Both the position numbers and the translations under genes were made by a program. Below the pieces are notes generated by a model, which had not been told where the DNA came from, ran no database searches, and worked only from the letters and a program-made list of their open reading frames with translations. Shown piece by piece: positions 1-8,179 of a stretch of 64,000 nucleotides of DNA (position 1 is the stretch's first letter; each line of letters begins with the position of its first letter). Source of the DNA: Pedobacter ginsenosidimutans (GTDB lineage: Bacteria; Bacteroidota; Bacteroidia; Sphingobacteriales; Sphingobacteriaceae); assembly GCF_001442625.1 (NCBI RefSeq), contig NZ_LMZQ01000005.1:124001-188000 (forward strand), read 5' to 3'.

Positions 1-1075
1 TGCGGCTGCTGAAGAAAACCCAATCTACGTGCCTTAAGATAAACTGATCTAAAACCGTTACTATTGGGAAGGTACGGATCAACGAACGTCCTTCTATTTC
101 AATATTATTATTTTCTAATGCCCTACGGAAATAACTGTGCTCGCCAATTTCGCGCGAGATGAAAACCTTTGCCGGTTTCTTTCTTTCTACACTAAACTTG
201 GCAACTATTTTTTCTGCTAAACCTTCGGTACTTTCTGCGCGTAAAAACAAACGCTCAGGAAAATGATCGGCCGTTTCGGCTTTTGAAGTCCATATTTCGA
301 ATTTTCCATTTTCTTTTTTGCAATAACAGCCTAAAGGCATGTGGCACCCTCCTTCGAAAAGGTTTAAAACCTTACGTTCTACAGTTACAGTCTCTGCCGT
401 TTCCGGATCGTGCAATTTTTGCAATGCATCAAAAAGCTCGGTATCATTTTCCCTGATCTGAATAGCCAAAGCGCCCTGAGCAGGTGCCGGAATAAACTCA
501 GTAGTTTCTAATTCTTCCACATGTAAATCGCTCACATCAAGATTTAAGCGCTTAACACCAGCTTTTGCAATCAGAATGGCATCGTAATCTTCATCACGAA
601 GTTTTTCGATACGGGTGGGTACATTTCCGCGTAAATCTTCAACCTCTAAATCGGGACGTAAACCCAATAACTGGGCTTTGCGGCGATTGGATGAAGTGCC
701 AACCATTGCGCCTTTTTTTAACGAAAGCTTTTGCGAAACATCTACACAATCTTTTAAAATCAAAAGATATTCACTTGCCTCTTCGCGTGGTGGCAAAGCG
801 GCGATGATCAATCCTTCAGGGTGTGTAGTAGGTAAATCTTTAAGGCAATGTACAGCCAGATCAATTGTTCCACCCAAAAGCTCTTCTTCCAATTCCTTGG
901 TAAAGAAGCCTTTGCCCTCCAGTTTATCTAATCTTAAATTCAGAATTTTATCGCCCTGAGTTTTAATGATTTTTATTTCTGCTTCTATTCCAATTGCAGC
1001 CAATTCATCTTTTATATGATTTGCTTGCCATAAAGCCAGGTCGCTACCGCGTGTTCCAATGGTTAATTTCTTCAC
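1..1075 (-). CDS. hemC: Hydroxymethylbilane synthase fused to uroporphyrinogen-III synthase (3' end outside window)
   Basis: HemC joins four porphobilinogens into hydroxymethylbilane and HemD closes it to uroporphyrinogen III in cytosolic haem synthesis. The frame opens at a GTG, with an in-frame TAA only 12 bases upstream, and stays open for 358 codons to the window edge. The HemC part shows GTRGSDLA at residues 8-15, HCLKDLPT with the catalytic Asp near residue 80, and NLFEGGCHMPLG with the dipyrromethane-binding Cys near residue 244. From about residue 300 the text changes to the start of a HemD domain (KPAKVFISRE, then DWVFFSSR at the edge), with no stop between. It is therefore read as a HemC-HemD fusion, a form known in some bacteria. 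The stop and most of HemD lie outside. hemA lies upstream on the same strand, about 430 bases away. High confidence for HemC, good for the fusion. Confidence 0.9.
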   Translation of the reverse strand, partial: MKKLTIGTRGSDLALWQANHIKDELAAIGIEAEIKIIKTQGDKILNLRLDKLEGKGFFTKELEEELLGGTIDLAVHCLKDLPTTHPEGLIIAALPPREEASEYLLILKDCVDVSQKLSLKKGAMVGTSSNRRKAQLLGLRPDLEVEDLRGNVPTRIEKLRDEDYDAILIAKAGVKRLNLDVSDLHVEELETTEFIPAPAQGALAIQIRENDTELFDALQKLHDPETAETVTVERKVLNLFEGGCHMPLGCYCKKENGKFEIWTSKAETADHFPERLFLRAESTEGLAEKIVAKFSVERKKPAKVFISREIGEHSYFRRALENNNIEIEGRSLIRTFPIVTVLDQFILRHVDWVFFSSR

Positions 1076-1096
1076 TATAAAGGTTAAATGAGTTGC

Positions 1097-1104
1097 AAAT
1101 TTAA
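1097..1104 (-). promoter_or_regulatory. Possible -7 promoter element of hemC
   Basis: The minus strand reads TAAATTTG, a full match to the Bacteroidota -7 consensus TAnnTTTG, 21 bases before the hemC GTG. It would give a leader of roughly 15-20 bases and let hemC be transcribed apart from hemA. No clear -33 element was seen. Confidence 0.4.
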
Positions 1105-1203
1105 TTTAATTAGTGGTTTATACCATGAATTGTTTAAAAATGAGACAGTGAGGTTACAGAATAGGGAATTTAAAGGATTTCTGTGACATTATGCGATCGG
1201 TTT

Positions 1204-1361
1204 GTCATTCTGAGCAAAGCGAAGAATCTCTAAGCGACACGGCTCTCCCCATAAATAAAATTCAAATGTTATTTATGTTAGATGGCGTTTGAACCATATA
1301 AGGAATGTAAGTCCATTTAAGTTGATTGCATGAAAGATGCTGAAACAAGTTCAGCATGACG
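1204..1361. repeat. Dispersed intergenic repeats between hemC and hemA
   Basis: This gap of about 430 bases holds no gene. It contains two short elements of families seen elsewhere in the window: a GTCATTCTGAGC...GAAGAATCTC unit at 1204-1230, and a self-complementary unit at 1336-1361 whose TGCTGAAC-like halves flank AAACAAG. Relatives of the second lie at 34060-34085 and, in opposite orientation, at 4261-4287 and 33879-33905. Confidence 0.6.
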
Positions 1362-1506
1362 ACAAGGGAATTGGTTTCCGGATTTATCTAGAAAAACAAA
1401 GAGTCTTCACGGCGTTCGGTATGACAAGATGAAGGAAGACAGAAAAAGAAAGAAAAATTAAACCTTAGCGCTCTTTGCGATACCCTTAGCGATCTTTGCG
1501 ATAAAA

Positions 1507-2733
1507 TTAAGATTGATTAACCAGAATTTCTTTGGCCATCACCATCGGAACGCTGATGTATTTTTTCTCCATGTAGTTCATTACACGTTCTAAAACTTCG
1601 CGTGAGGCTTCATCCATCTGACTAATTTCATCAGCAAACACGCCATTTATGGCTGTATTTTTGATTTCTTTAATCTTTCTTGGCACTTCCTGCATCGCTA
1701 ATTCGATACGGCGTTGTTTTAAAACAGAGAAAAATTCGGTGATGTTGTTGCTGATAATTTCTTCGGCATGCACCAGTTCGTTATAACGTTCCTGGATATT
1801 TTTGCGTGCCACCTCTTTCAGCGATTCTACTTCGATATAATGTACTGGATTGTTATGAATTACTGCCGGGGTAACATCATTCGGAATGGCCAGATCTACA
1901 ATTACCTTTTTGCCCTGATCGCCGTTTAAAAGTTTAGCGTATAAGGCTTCGTTAATAATCGCCTCGGTTGAGCCAGTACAGGTAATGATTACATCAAACC
2001 CTTCATTAAAATCTTCAAGCGCTGCTAAAGGATAAGCCTTACCGCCTAGCTCTCCTGCCAAAGATTCGGCCTTAGAAAACGTACGGTTGAAAATCGAAAA
2101 ATTGGAGTATTTGTGTTTGTTGAGGTATTTTGCAATGTTCTGATTGGTTTCGCCAGCGCCAATAATCAAGATACGTGAGTTGCCACACATATTTAACTCT
2201 TTTAGCTTACGGTAGGCCAATGAAACAACAGAAACCGGATTTTTCGAAATATTGGTGTGCGTATAAACTTCTTTTGCTGTTTTAACCACACGATCCATAA
2301 TCATGCGCATGTAATCGCCAGTAAAACCTGCATCGCGGCAGTTTTCGTAAGCTTTACGGATCTGGGCAAGAATTTCTTTTTCGCCAACCACCAAACTTTC
2401 TAAAGAGCACGATGTTCTGAGTAAATGGTTAAAAGCTTCTTCGTTTTCGTATACCGTAACATTATCCAGAAAACGCTCCATAAACTCAGGAGGCAGTCCC
2501 ATGTCTAAAACAGTAAGGAATCTGGTTACAAATTCTTTGTCGGTTTTCTCTTTGGTAAGGAAAACAAACTCCACCCGGTTACAGGTTCCGATATAGAAAA
2601 TTTCGCTAACGGGAAGTTCTGCCTGAACATTCTTCAACCTGCTATCTAAACTCTGATCACAAATAACTAATTTCCCTAAAGATTTCAGGTCGATGTGGTG
2701 ATGCGTAAAAGCTATTACTTTTAAATATTCCAA
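1507..2733 (-). CDS. hemA: Glutamyl-tRNA reductase
   Basis: GluTR reduces glutamyl-tRNA(Glu) to glutamate-1-semialdehyde with NADPH, the first committed step of the C5 route to haem. The 408-residue protein has the usual length. YIGTCNRVEF carries the active-site Cys at residue 51, a Rossmann motif ILIIGAGETNQ lies near residue 190, and the C-terminal helical dimerisation region follows. The start is a TTG: an in-frame TAA lies 12 bases upstream, no ATG lies between, and a GGAAG ribosome-binding-like stretch precedes it. The protein start MEYLKVIAFTH fits the family. A rare start codon on this control enzyme may limit its translation, which is inference. hemC-hemD lies downstream on the same strand. 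Confidence 0.95.
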   Translation of the reverse strand: MEYLKVIAFTHHHIDLKSLGKLVICDQSLDSRLKNVQAELPVSEIFYIGTCNRVEFVFLTKEKTDKEFVTRFLTVLDMGLPPEFMERFLDNVTVYENEEAFNHLLRTSCSLESLVVGEKEILAQIRKAYENCRDAGFTGDYMRMIMDRVVKTAKEVYTHTNISKNPVSVVSLAYRKLKELNMCGNSRILIIGAGETNQNIAKYLNKHKYSNFSIFNRTFSKAESLAGELGGKAYPLAALEDFNEGFDVIITCTGSTEAIINEALYAKLLNGDQGKKVIVDLAIPNDVTPAVIHNNPVHYIEVESLKEVARKNIQERYNELVHAEEIISNNITEFFSVLKQRRIELAMQEVPRKIKEIKNTAINGVFADEISQMDEASREVLERVMNYMEKKYISVPMVMAKEILVNQS

Positions 2734-2763
2734 GTGCTTCCGTTATTAACTATTATCGGGATA

Positions 2764-2771
2764 CAAAAGTA
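2764..2771 (-). promoter_or_regulatory. Likely -7 promoter element of hemA
   Basis: TACTTTTG on the minus strand matches TAnnTTTG and lies 30 bases before the TTG start of hemA, giving a leader of about 25 bases. No good -33 box was recognised. Confidence 0.5.
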
Positions 2772-2872
2772 ACACGGTGAGGGCATGTGACTGTCATTAA
2801 CCTGTAATTTACATCAATTTAGAACGGTTTTAAATAAAGGGCTTAAAGATTAATCAAATCATATTGATTTAT

Positions 2873-3148
2873 ATGAACAAACCAATTCGCATAATTTTCT
2901 CTGGATTTACGCCCTCTTCTAGGTCCTGGCTGGATGTAACCACTTTTTATCCACTGAAGTATATTACGTTATTATTCCAAAATGGTTGCCTGTACCTGGC
3001 TTTATAATTTATTTTTCCGGAATATTAGAAATTGTTTTTGGATTATATTAACCAGAAAGCTAACGGTACTATTAATTATATTGATCTTAATTGCCTGAAT
3101 AAGGTTGCCTTGGTAGTTATTGTTTATGATTGGGCCACGCATTATTAA
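2873..3148 (+). pseudogene. Decayed DoxX-like membrane protein gene
   Basis: No single open frame spans this stretch, but fragments in different frames read like one small DoxX-family membrane protein in the right order. These are an ATG opening MNKPIRIIF; AGCNHFLSTEVYYVIIPKWL and then PVPGFIIYFSGILEIVFGLY (about 2929-3048), which resembles the DoxX 'HF..P.....P.WLP.P.....SG..EI..G' pattern; a fragment RKLTVLLIILILIA; and a last piece ALVVIVYDWATHY with a stop at 3146-3148. TAG and TAA codons and frame changes separate the pieces, and the middle appears shortened. DoxX proteins are four-helix membrane proteins of unclear substrate. The call rests on pattern recognition only. Confidence 0.5.
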
Positions 3149-3417
3149 TTAAAGAATATTTATTATTCAAAACAATATATGTCCTTTTTTGAAGCGCAGT
3201 TCCAGTGCGAATGGGAAAGGTTCTGTCCTGCTGTACATTCCAATCCTTTTGGATAAACCTCGCAAAACAACAATTTAACCTATCCAAAAGGGATTTCCAT
3301 TTCCATCAGGGCTATTATACTCACGACTGTGGTCAATATCCTTCTATTCTAAACACAAAAAACACACAACAAAATTAGATTTCGTAGGTTTATATTTTAT
3401 ACCAATTCCTTTAAATT
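3149..3417. other. Non-coding stretch before the hydrolase gene
   Basis: No convincing reading frame or RNA gene was seen. Near its end, TATATTTTATACC lies about 25 bases before the hydrolase ATG and is a loose match to a -7 element with one mismatch to TAnnTTTG. Confidence 0.4.
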
Positions 3418-4242
3418 ATGATTACACAAAGCAATTTTAGCCTGATCGGTTCTGACGGAAAATTAATTATCGGCGATATTACTTTCGATGAGAAAAACCC
3501 TAATACACCCATTATACTTTTTGTTCATGGCTTTAAAGGTTTTAAAGATTGGGGCGCACACAATTTAGTGGCCAGATATTTTGCCAGCAATGGTTACCGT
3601 TACATTAAATTCAATTTATCACACAGTGGTGTTCCTGTTGATGATCTAAAAGATGTGACCGATATGGATGCCTTTGCTAACAATACCGTATCGAAAGAAC
3701 TTTTTGATTTAAATGCGGTACTCGATTTTATCGAAAAAGCATACGGTAAAGACACAAAGGTAAACCTGATAGGCCATAGCCGCGGCGGTGGATTATCAAT
3801 CATTGAGGCTGCAAACGATTTAAGGATCAACAAACTGATAACCTGGAGTGCCATTGGCGATTTTGCAAGTCTATGGAAAAAAGAACAGGAAACTGAGTGG
3901 AAAAAGAACGGCAAAATCTTTGTGACCAATGCGCGTACCAAAGAGCAGATGCCGTTAAACGTAAGCTTATTGGAAGATCTTGAAGAAAATGCAGCAGCAT
4001 TGAATATTTTAGATGCGGCAAAGCGGGTAAACACCCCCTGGTTGATTATCCATGGCGATGATGATGTAAATGTTCCTTTTGAAACCGCACAAACTTTGGC
4101 AGAAGCCAATCCGAATAGCAGATTAGTTAAAATTGAAGGCGCTAACCATGTTTACGGCGCTACGCAACCTTATACCAATGAAACTTTGCCGCCGCTGTTG
4201 TTTAAGGTTTGCGAGAAGGTTTTTATGTTTTTAGGGGAATAG
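3418..4242 (+). CDS. Alpha/beta hydrolase
   Basis: This is a cytosolic alpha/beta-hydrolase of 274 residues without a signal peptide. FVHGFKGFKDWG at residues 36-47 forms the oxyanion-hole HG motif. GHSRGGG places the nucleophile Ser at residue 121. HGDDDVNVP near 212-220 supplies the acid, and GANHVYG the catalytic His at 244. The layout resembles the dienelactone-hydrolase/acyl-thioesterase group of serine hydrolases, but the substrate cannot be told. The gene stands alone, with the DoxX remnant upstream and a convergent mechanosensitive channel gene downstream. Confidence 0.85.
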   Translation: MITQSNFSLIGSDGKLIIGDITFDEKNPNTPIILFVHGFKGFKDWGAHNLVARYFASNGYRYIKFNLSHSGVPVDDLKDVTDMDAFANNTVSKELFDLNAVLDFIEKAYGKDTKVNLIGHSRGGGLSIIEAANDLRINKLITWSAIGDFASLWKKEQETEWKKNGKIFVTNARTKEQMPLNVSLLEDLEENAAALNILDAAKRVNTPWLIIHGDDDVNVPFETAQTLAEANPNSRLVKIEGANHVYGATQPYTNETLPPLLFKVCEKVFMFLGE

Positions 4243-4260
4243 TGTTCCTTAACTCATGGT

Positions 4261-4287
4261 CGTCACCCTGAATTTAGTTCAGGGTCT
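4261..4287. repeat. Dispersed self-complementary intergenic repeat
   Basis: CGTCACCCTGAA...TTCAGGGTCT forms a short hairpin of the CCTGAA/TTCAGG family between two convergent genes. A closer relative lies at 33879-33905. Confidence 0.55.
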
Positions 4288-4365
4288 ATATTGTAAATCA
4301 AATCTTAATGACCTTAACTCTTAATGGTCATTTTTTTTATTTAGTTAGTGGCACACAAAGGCGAT

Positions 4366-5640
4366 TTAATCATCCCCTCTTCTCACAAAATTGCGCATAT
4401 CGCTTCCACTAGGACTTTGAAAAATTTCGAGATCGAAATAGGGTACGGCAGCTAACAAATGGTCAAAAATATCGGCGGCCACTTCTTCAAAACGTTTTAA
4501 GCCTTTTTCTTTTGAGAATACATAAATTTCAATAGGAAGGCCGTTTTCTGTAGCCTGTAACTGGCGTACCATAAACGTTAAATCGGTATTGATATAAGGG
4601 TTACTCTCCAGGTATTTTTCTGCATAAATCCTAAAAGTACCAATATTGGTCATGTGGCGGCCATTAACCAGATTATTGGGATTCACCGTATTTTCGGCAT
4701 TATACCTTTCTATAAAAGTCTGCGTTTCTTTAAGGTAATCTTTCAAAAAATCGATACTCTGTAACCTTCCGATCAGCTCCTCATCGCAGAATTTAATGCT
4801 CGAAATTTTAATATTAATGTGGCGTTTAATCCTCCTGCCCTCACTTTCTTCCATTGCCCGCCAGTTTTTAAACGACTCGCTCACAATAGCGTAACTCGGC
4901 ACAATGGTTACCGTTTTATCCCAATTACGCACTTTAATGGTGGTTAAATTAATTTCGGTTACTTCACCATCTGCACCATATTTCTCTACGGTAATCCAAT
5001 CGCCTACCCTAACCAGATCAATGGCACTCATTTGTACAGAAGCTACAAAACCTAAAATCGGATCTCTGAAAACCAAAATAAAAACAGCGGTAACTGCGCC
5101 AAAACCACCAAAAACATAAAGCGGCGATTCGCCAAGAATAATGGACAGGATGAGCACAAAACCAACAATATAAAATACAATTTTGGCTACCTGTTTGTAA
5201 CTTCTAATGGGTTTATCGGCGTATTTCTTTGATGATTCCATGATGGATACCAAAGCATTCAGAAATGCATTTACAGCAAACATTACGGCTAAAACCATGT
5301 AGATTTTAGCAAATATTAAAGCATAAAATAACCCGTTTTTAAAATCGATAAAAAGATAAGGAACAACATTATAGATGATGTATGCGCCAAATATTAATGC
5401 AAATGCCCTGAACACCCTAAATTCGAATAAAGCTTTTTGCCAGTCTGACTTTGTTTTTGCACTTTTTACCACACCGATAAAAAGCTGTCGGGTTAAAAAT
5501 ATGGTGATGAACAGAAATAAAATAACACCAAGTAGCCCGATAAAAAAGTAAGAATAAATGAGTTCGCTACCAGCAAGGCCTTTGCCAGCGAGCCAGTTTC
5601 TAAGTTCGTTAAACAGGGATTGAAACTCCGGGATGTTCAT
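4366..5640 (-). CDS. YbdG-like mechanosensitive ion channel
   Basis: This is an inner-membrane channel of the MscS superfamily, which opens under membrane tension and releases solutes on osmotic downshock. At 424 residues it has the length of the E. coli YbdG type. Several hydrophobic helices fill residues 20-180. The pore-lining helix and start of the beta domain read GGFGAVTAVFILVFRDPILG, followed by LVRVGDWI and KYGADGEVTEINLTTIKVRN, very close to the YbdG pattern, then SFKNWRAM and RRIKRHINI. The gene stands alone, convergent with the hydrolase. No operon partner is evident. Confidence 0.88.
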   Translation of the reverse strand: MNIPEFQSLFNELRNWLAGKGLAGSELIYSYFFIGLLGVILFLFITIFLTRQLFIGVVKSAKTKSDWQKALFEFRVFRAFALIFGAYIIYNVVPYLFIDFKNGLFYALIFAKIYMVLAVMFAVNAFLNALVSIMESSKKYADKPIRSYKQVAKIVFYIVGFVLILSIILGESPLYVFGGFGAVTAVFILVFRDPILGFVASVQMSAIDLVRVGDWITVEKYGADGEVTEINLTTIKVRNWDKTVTIVPSYAIVSESFKNWRAMEESEGRRIKRHINIKISSIKFCDEELIGRLQSIDFLKDYLKETQTFIERYNAENTVNPNNLVNGRHMTNIGTFRIYAEKYLESNPYINTDLTFMVRQLQATENGLPIEIYVFSKEKGLKRFEEVAADIFDHLLAAVPYFDLEIFQSPSGSDMRNFVRRGDD

Positions 5641-5712
5641 TAAGGCAATTTAGGATTTATTGATCAGAAAATTAAGTGATGTTAAATAAATGAAAAGAGA
5701 TCTATAATAGAT

Positions 5713-5747
5713 TTCTCGACTGCGTTGCACTCCGCTCGAAATGACGA
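5713..5747. repeat. Dispersed repeat TTCTCGACTGCG...CTCGAAATGACGA
   Basis: This intergenic repeat recurs at 22568-22618, where a palindrome interrupts it. A related GTCATCCTGAGCGGAGTCGA unit lies at 34121-34148. It lies between the channel gene and ispG. Confidence 0.65.
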
Positions 5748-5759
5748 TCTAACAGCCTC

Positions 5760-5829
5760 GGCCTGTGTCCTCACAGACCGAAACAAAAATGAGTTAATTT
5801 ATAAAAGTGGTTTGTGGGGACACAAACCA
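5760..5829. repeat. Two adjacent short hairpins, one with a GGGA loop
   Basis: 5760-5779 is an 8-bp stem (GGCCTGTG with CACAGACC, one G-T pair). 5808-5829 is a perfect 9-bp stem TGGTTTGTG/CACAAACCA closed by GGGA. The second has the same layout as hairpins at 34023-34044 (loop GAGA) and 49984-50007 (loop GGAA), whose stem sequences differ. It lies just downstream of the ispG stop but lacks a T-run. Confidence 0.6.
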
Positions 5830-5849
5830 AGGCGGATAATTTTAATTTA

Positions 5850-7829
5850 TTAGACTTTTTCTACCCAGTTGCCGTCATCTTTGATAATATCGATCAGTTC
5901 GTCTAAGGCATAAGCGGTAGTTACATTTTTCTTTACTACTTCTTTACCACGGTATAAAGTAATTTTATCAGGCCCGGTGCCCACATAACCGTAATCGGCA
6001 TCGGCCATTTCGCCTGGGCCATTAACTATACAGCCCATAATACCAATTTTTATCCCTTTCAAATGGTCGGTACGTGAACGGATCAGTTGTGTAGTTTCTT
6101 GCAGGTCGAAAAGCGTTCTACCGCAGCTTGGGCAAGAAATATATTCTGTTTTACTGATACGTGTACGTGTAGCCTGTAAAATTCCAAAACTGGTAGAATT
6201 GATCAGCGAAAGGTTTTGACCTTCTGCATCAATCCACACGCCATCTCCAAAACCATCGGTAAACAAAGCGCCGATATCGGTTGCGGCATAAAGCATTAAA
6301 TGATCAGCATCTACATCCTGGTAAGTTCTCTTAATAATTACCGGAATCTGGATGTTTTTCTCCTGTAAAGCAACAAAAAATGCCCTTTGTTCAGCCATTC
6401 CATGTATTGAAGATGTTTCTAGAATTAAAACAACCGTGCTATCCAATTGTGCAATTGTTGTATCGCTAAATTGTTTTGAATCAATCTGTACGAAATTCAA
6501 AAATTCGTCTTTAACATCCACAGAACCATATTCCGTAAGCGTATATAAAGGATGACAATTGTTTTTATCGTTAAGTTTTAACCAGGTTTCGCAATTGTAA
6601 ACTTGCTTTAAATTCCCGGGGAAAGAAAAAGACGGCAAATTATCACCTAAAAAGGCTAAATCGCAAGCCTGATCGGCCAAGTTATATTTATCTAAACCTG
6701 CGCTGTAATTGTAACCCACTGAGCTCAAAAAGTAAGGGTCTTTTAAGTTTTCTTTCGAAACATCGATCATTACTACCGGATGGTGATGGCCACCAATGTG
6801 CTGAACAGGGGTAGTAACACGGCGGTTGTATTCGTAAGGATTGTAAGTTAAGCGTGGGGCGTGGGGCGTAGAGCGTAGTGTAATCGCCTCGGGACTTCCG
6901 ACTTCAGACTTCGGACTCCTTAAAGCATAACGATCTGCCAAAGCCTTAGCAACCGGTGCTTCAAATTCAGGATCTTCGGTTAACGAAACACGGATGGTAT
7001 CGCCCAAACCATCTTCTAATAACGTTCCAATACCAACGGCAGATTTAATACGACCGTCTTCTCCATCGCCAGCTTCAGTAACACCTAAATGCAAAGGATA
7101 ATTCATCCCCTCTTTCGCCATGGTTTCTACCAATAAGCGATAGGCTTGAACCATCACCTGGGTATTGCTGGCTTTCATCGAGATTACCAGATTATAGTAA
7201 TTCTGGTCTTCACACATACGGATAAATTCCATTGCCGATTCGACCATGCCGCGGGGAGTATCGCCATAATGGCTCATAATCCTATCAGAAAGCGATCCGT
7301 GGTTAGTGCCAATGCGCATGGCGGTGCCATACTCTTTACAGATTTTAACTAAAGGAATAAACTTTTTGTAAATCCTGCTTAACTCCGCATTGTAAGCATC
7401 CTGTGTATATTCTAGATTCTCGAATTTCTTTTTATCTGCATAATTGCCTGGGTTAACCCTTACTTTTTCTACAATACGCGCAGCCATTTCGGCAGCATTA
7501 GGCGTAAAATGGATATCGGCAATCAGTGGCACATTATAACCTCGCAAACGTAGTTCTCTTTTAATATTGGCCAGATTTTCGGCCTCTTTAATGCTCGGTG
7601 CAGTGATACGAACATACTCGCAACCAGATTCTACCATTCGGATGGTCTGCTCTACAGTACCCAAAGTATCCATGGTATCGGTTGTCGTCATGGATTGGAT
7701 CCGGATCGGATTGTGCCCACCTAAAGCAATATCACCTATGTTAACTTCTCGGGTTAAATACCTAGAATAAGCGGTTAAACTGTTGCAATATCCGCCTGCC
7801 AGATCATGTTTTGCCAATATATTTTCCAT
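5850..7829 (-). CDS. ispG: 4-hydroxy-3-methylbut-2-en-1-yl diphosphate synthase, long form
   Basis: IspG (GcpE) converts MEcPP to HMBPP in the MEP isoprenoid route, using a [4Fe-4S] cluster in the cytosol. The protein has 659 residues, against about 370 in E. coli, because it carries the central insert domain known from Bacteroidota, chlamydiae and plants. The TIM-barrel part shows IGGHNPIRIQSMTTTDT-like text and RVNPGNYADKKK. The C-terminal domain has SCPSCGRTLFD and GCIVNGPGEMADADYG with the cluster cysteines. I chose the ATG giving MENILAKHDLAGG because a full -7 element lies just before it; the frame is open 26 codons further upstream without family-like sequence. A repeat-derived peptide lies at the start of the insert region (see 6844-6922). 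Confidence 0.93.
   Translation of the reverse strand: MENILAKHDLAGGYCNSLTAYSRYLTREVNIGDIALGGHNPIRIQSMTTTDTMDTLGTVEQTIRMVESGCEYVRITAPSIKEAENLANIKRELRLRGYNVPLIADIHFTPNAAEMAARIVEKVRVNPGNYADKKKFENLEYTQDAYNAELSRIYKKFIPLVKICKEYGTAMRIGTNHGSLSDRIMSHYGDTPRGMVESAMEFIRMCEDQNYYNLVISMKASNTQVMVQAYRLLVETMAKEGMNYPLHLGVTEAGDGEDGRIKSAVGIGTLLEDGLGDTIRVSLTEDPEFEAPVAKALADRYALRSPKSEVGSPEAITLRSTPHAPRLTYNPYEYNRRVTTPVQHIGGHHHPVVMIDVSKENLKDPYFLSSVGYNYSAGLDKYNLADQACDLAFLGDNLPSFSFPGNLKQVYNCETWLKLNDKNNCHPLYTLTEYGSVDVKDEFLNFVQIDSKQFSDTTIAQLDSTVVLILETSSIHGMAEQRAFFVALQEKNIQIPVIIKRTYQDVDADHLMLYAATDIGALFTDGFGDGVWIDAEGQNLSLINSTSFGILQATRTRISKTEYISCPSCGRTLFDLQETTQLIRSRTDHLKGIKIGIMGCIVNGPGEMADADYGYVGTGPDKITLYRGKEVVKKNVTTAYALDELIDIIKDDGNWVEKV
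6844..6922 (-). repeat. Dispersed repeat read in frame inside ispG
   Basis: On the coding strand this is a run of near-identical AGTCCGAAGTC-type units followed by tandem CTACGC/CCCCACGC units. It is read as SPKSEVGSPEAITLRSTPHA. The same AGTCCGAAGTC units occur in ribF (55593-55663) and in intergenic DNA at 58616-58680, so this looks like a mobile or copied repeat tolerated inside an essential gene. Confidence 0.65.
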
Positions 7830-7836
7830 CTGATTG

Positions 7837-7844
7837 CAAAGATA
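7837..7844 (-). promoter_or_regulatory. -7 promoter element of ispG
   Basis: TATCTTTG on the minus strand is a perfect TAnnTTTG and ends 7 bases before the chosen ATG. Transcription would start 1-4 bases before the start codon, so the mRNA would be leaderless or almost so. This decides the start codon of ispG. Confidence 0.6.
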
Positions 7845-8179
7845 AGGATTGTTGGAATGTTTTGATGTTGTAATGTTGTAATTAAATCGCCCCGATCCTA
7901 ATGGCAAAAATTCAAAGTTTTTTTGGAAACGGAAGAGCCGTATTGCTAGGCAAATGCAGCCCTGCTTGCGGCTTTAGTCCCGATTAGAGGGAAATCGGGC
8001 GCTACCGCCTCAATCAGGTTTAATTTTTAACGGTGGGTGGGTTTGGCATCATTGCACCGGCCCAGGTTTACTAAACGGTATGGAAGCGGCATCCTTTGGC
8101 TGTCAGCCTGAGGAATAATTTATTTATAAAAATCAACATGAGTGACGTATAATTGATTTCTTTTGCCATACACCACGGT

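Noticed and set aside
3600..4109. 169-codon open frame antisense to the alpha/beta hydrolase
   Set aside because: It is the mirror of a clear hydrolase gene with catalytic motifs; Ser/Phe-rich shadow.
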